Of a DNA stretch of 17,094 bases, positions 15,172-17,094 are shown one piece after another (positions within the stretch are counted from its first letter, which is position 1; each line of letters begins with the position of its first letter). Both the position numbers and the translations under genes were made by a program. The notes beneath the pieces are model-generated. The model saw nothing but the letters and a program-made list of their open reading frames with translations, did no database searches and was not told the DNA's origin. Source of the stretch: Candidatus Zixiibacteriota bacterium (GTDB taxonomy: Bacteria; Zixibacteria; MSB-5A5; SM1-73); the NCBI GenBank assembly GCA_023129805.1, contig JAGMBK010000023.1:1-17094 (forward strand), given 5' to 3'.

Positions 15172-16338
15172 TCACTTTTCTTTTTCTGTCCACTGCGAAT
15201 AGAAATTATCATAAATTTCCCTTATCTTTCCTGGCGAGAGTTTGCCGCTTCGAATCATCCTTACCAGGAAATCGCGAAAAAGCTCTCCTTTTTGATTGTA
15301 GTTCTCTTCTCTCATAACATTATACAGGGCTACTGCGAAAACGTGCATCCCGCCATCACTCTCTTTCCACCGCTGATGCGCTTCCCTCTCTATTTTCAGT
15401 TTTTCATTGATTATCTGTTCAAGTGCTTGAACGCAGTCCTCTTCAATGTAGCCTTCAAACGAATTATATCCAAAAGCCGGATTATGATTCAACACTTTGT
15501 CCATCAGAAATTCATCCTCTCTCAAAAGAGAAAGCGTATTTTGGAGTTCATCATCATTAGGCAAATCATAAGGCGGATGCATCATTTCATGGACTGAATT
15601 CCGCAATACGATCTCAAATGGCCAGGCTGCATCCGTCAAAAACCGCATTCCTGTAATTTTTATTCCATGCGGCTGAGAGTAATAGAGCATGTAAACGGTT
15701 ATCTTATTGGACGGCAGTGCAAAGCCCAAATGGGTTTCTTGTTCCTTGATGACATTATACTTCGGTAATTTCTCTTTAATGCTTGCGATTTTCTGCCTCA
15801 CCATTGGTAAAACATTTTGCTTCCAGTAAGGCTCAAACTCAATATCCTTGAAAAACAGGAATATGATTTTCAAGTCCTCTCGCACTGATTCATACACTTG
15901 CCAGCTGTCTTCACTGTAGTAAGGGGTTTGTTTCAGGTTGTTACGCATTGTTTCGCTATTCTCAAGTGTTTCAATCATATCGTCCAGCGTTTCATCCTCT
16001 GTCGCTGAAAAATAGAGGGTTAAAAGAGCTGAGATAATGCCCTGATGTTCGTCTTTGATCTTCCGTTTCAAGTTCGCCAAAGCCTCTTTGGCGACCTGCG
16101 TGAGCTTAGGTTCTAATTTGTTGTATTCTTCTTGATAGTAATTGAGATAGAATGAATCCCCGGTTGCCGTATTCAAAAAACAGAGTACATCAAATTTGAA
16201 TGACGGCTCAATTTGCCAATCTGTAGTGTCGTGCATTTCGGCCTTTTTCTCAACTGGTTCCTTGTCACTTTTACCACAACTTGTCAATGTGACCGCACCG
16301 CACAGAATCACAATTGCTAATCTAAGCGACCATTTCAT
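15172..16338 (-). CDS. Putative lipoprotein with zinc-metallopeptidase motif
   Basis: I do not recognise the family. From the ATG at 16338, which has AAGGAG nine bases upstream, the protein is 388 residues. The N-terminus MKWSLRLAIVILCGAVTLTS followed by C21 is a lipoprotein signal with lipobox LTSC, so it is probably exported and lipid-anchored. The mature part is charged and mainly helical. HEMMH at 250-254 fits the HExxH zinc site of metallopeptidases, and E299/E300 in EGYIEEDCVQALEQ, about 45 residues on, could be the third ligand as in gluzincins. No known propeptide or accessory domain is visible. It stands alone between rnpB and a VOC gene. Whether it cleaves peptides is an inference from the motif alone. 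Confidence 0.7.
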   Translation of the reverse strand: MKWSLRLAIVILCGAVTLTSCGKSDKEPVEKKAEMHDTTDWQIEPSFKFDVLCFLNTATGDSFYLNYYQEEYNKLEPKLTQVAKEALANLKRKIKDEHQGIISALLTLYFSATEDETLDDMIETLENSETMRNNLKQTPYYSEDSWQVYESVREDLKIIFLFFKDIEFEPYWKQNVLPMVRQKIASIKEKLPKYNVIKEQETHLGFALPSNKITVYMLYYSQPHGIKITGMRFLTDAAWPFEIVLRNSVHEMMHPPYDLPNDDELQNTLSLLREDEFLMDKVLNHNPAFGYNSFEGYIEEDCVQALEQIINEKLKIEREAHQRWKESDGGMHVFAVALYNVMREENYNQKGELFRDFLVRMIRSGKLSPGKIREIYDNFYSQWTEKEK

Positions 16339-16377
16339 CTTAATATTCTCCTTCATAATCGTAGCAAATTTACTTTA

Positions 16378-16740
16378 CTAAATACGCTGGTGTAATTCGA
16401 GAAGATTCCCATTAGGGTCTTCAAATTGCAATATTTTCACTTTTCCAAGATCCCGAATGTCAGAGAGGAAAAGAATCCCTTTGCTTTCAAGATTCGCTTT
16501 TGCCTGTTCTATGTTTTCCACCTGGAAGCTGGTCACTGCGCCTCCCCATGGAGGCCGATGCGAAGGTTTCCTATTTCGAACTTCTTCCAAAGCCAAAATA
16601 GTCCCGCCAGTGTCTAATTCTGCCCAGGGATGGGGTAAATCAAACTCGACTCTTTTGCAACCCAGCCCTAGCCTATCCCGGTAGAAAGCAAGTGCGCGAT
16701 TCATATCGCTGACATAATAATAAACCACACCAATGCGCAT
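16378..16740 (-). CDS. VOC-family (glyoxalase/bleomycin-resistance fold) protein
   Basis: This 120-residue protein is a single VOC domain pair. It starts MRIGVVYYYVSDMNRALAFY, with the DRLGL turn, and ends FEDPNGNLLELHQRI, where the glutamate of LLEL is the usual metal ligand. The first-strand histidine typical of metal-binding members is tyrosine (VYYYV), so the metal site may be altered. GGGG ahead of the ATG serves as ribosome site. Substrate is unknown; VOC proteins include lyases, dioxygenases, epimerases and resistance proteins. It lacks the typical methylmalonyl-CoA epimerase opening (HIGIAV-like) and is not next to the mutase genes, so an epimerase role is not supported. Confidence 0.85.
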   Translation of the reverse strand: MRIGVVYYYVSDMNRALAFYRDRLGLGCKRVEFDLPHPWAELDTGGTILALEEVRNRKPSHRPPWGGAVTSFQVENIEQAKANLESKGILFLSDIRDLGKVKILQFEDPNGNLLELHQRI

Positions 16741-16779
16741 TTTCTGTCCCCGTTCTTTTTCAGACTGCGGACTTATACC

Positions 16780-17094
16780 TCAAGAACCCTCCTTCTCAAT
16801 AATTGCCACGTACATAGACTGCTTATCGTCTATAAATCGCTTGACTCGCCAGTCGGTACCCTTGAGTATATCCTCCATTTCTTGTTTTGACACTATTAGG
16901 TAATCAAACCAAGGTGTGGCATATTTTTTGTATCTCACCCGGAGGCTCAATTGCCCTGACATTCTGCCTCTTTTTCTGTTATATTTGTGATATTCCAGAT
17001 GGGCGGGTTCATCAGTTTTGTACGGGTCCATGCTCTCTGCAATAATCCTCGCCTTCTCGGAGGTAATTTTATGGAATCTCTTAAGCAGTCGTCT
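16780..17094 (-). CDS. C-terminal part of a probable class I SAM-dependent methyltransferase
   Basis: The frame is open to the right edge and gives 105 residues, beginning RRLLKRFHKITSEKARIIAE. The segment SMDPYKTDEPAHLEYHKYNR followed by RYKKYATPWFDYLIVSKQEM and a DWRVKRFI tail resembles the C-terminal end of a group of class I methyltransferases. The SAM-binding motifs would lie outside the window. An internal ATG at 17029-17031 could be mistaken for the start, but the continuous frame upstream argues for a longer gene. It ends 39 bases before the VOC gene, in the same direction, so the two may be co-transcribed. The family call rests on pattern recollection and is tentative. Confidence 0.5.
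   Translation of the reverse strand, partial: RRLLKRFHKITSEKARIIAESMDPYKTDEPAHLEYHKYNRKRGRMSGQLSLRVRYKKYATPWFDYLIVSKQEMEDILKGTDWRVKRFIDDKQSMYVAIIEKEGS

Noticed and set aside
16378..16740. VOC protein as the missing methylmalonyl-CoA epimerase
   Set aside because: The N-terminal strand lacks the expected histidine, the sequence does not follow the epimerase pattern, and it is far from the mutase genes.

Overview
The window is a bacterial chromosome segment in which every supported gene is read from the minus strand (right to left). Codon use and gene content point to an uncultured Gram-negative-type bacterium. A lipoprotein with a normal lipobox, a type A RNase P RNA and a split, archaeal-like methylmalonyl-CoA mutase are all present. 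No taxon can be named from the sequence alone.

Layout in transcription order: the C-terminal part of a probable SAM-dependent methyltransferase (right edge), a small VOC-fold protein, a putative zinc-metallopeptidase lipoprotein, the RNase P RNA gene rnpB, a GT39-like membrane glycosyltransferase, RecJ exonuclease, and then a propionate/methylmalonyl-CoA module. That module is a MeaB-type GTPase, the catalytic and B12-binding subunits of methylmalonyl-CoA mutase, an acyl-CoA dehydrogenase, an MBL-fold hydrolase, the carboxyltransferase and biotin carboxylase subunits of a propionyl-CoA carboxylase, and the start of its biotin carrier protein (left edge). Together these interconvert propionyl-CoA, methylmalonyl-CoA and succinyl-CoA, with MeaB protecting the B12 mutase and the dehydrogenase probably feeding in acyl-CoAs from fatty or branched-chain acid breakdown. 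No methylmalonyl-CoA epimerase gene is evident in the window.

The most unusual content lies between the genes. A RAYT (REP-associated Y1/HUH transposase) sits between the two carboxylase genes and is bracketed by two near-copies of a three-REP cluster. Each REP starts with the GTAG foot expected for this enzyme class. The stop codons of both the RAYT and the carboxyltransferase gene are the TAG of a REP foot. Other gaps to the left of rnpB hold further hairpins with the same GTAG foot but quite different stems, some nested inside one another, and a few palindromes with a GGAGTG foot. The gaps to the right of rnpB show none. The rnpB gene is longer than usual, with an extra perfect hairpin and an enlarged arm that resembles these dispersed repeats.
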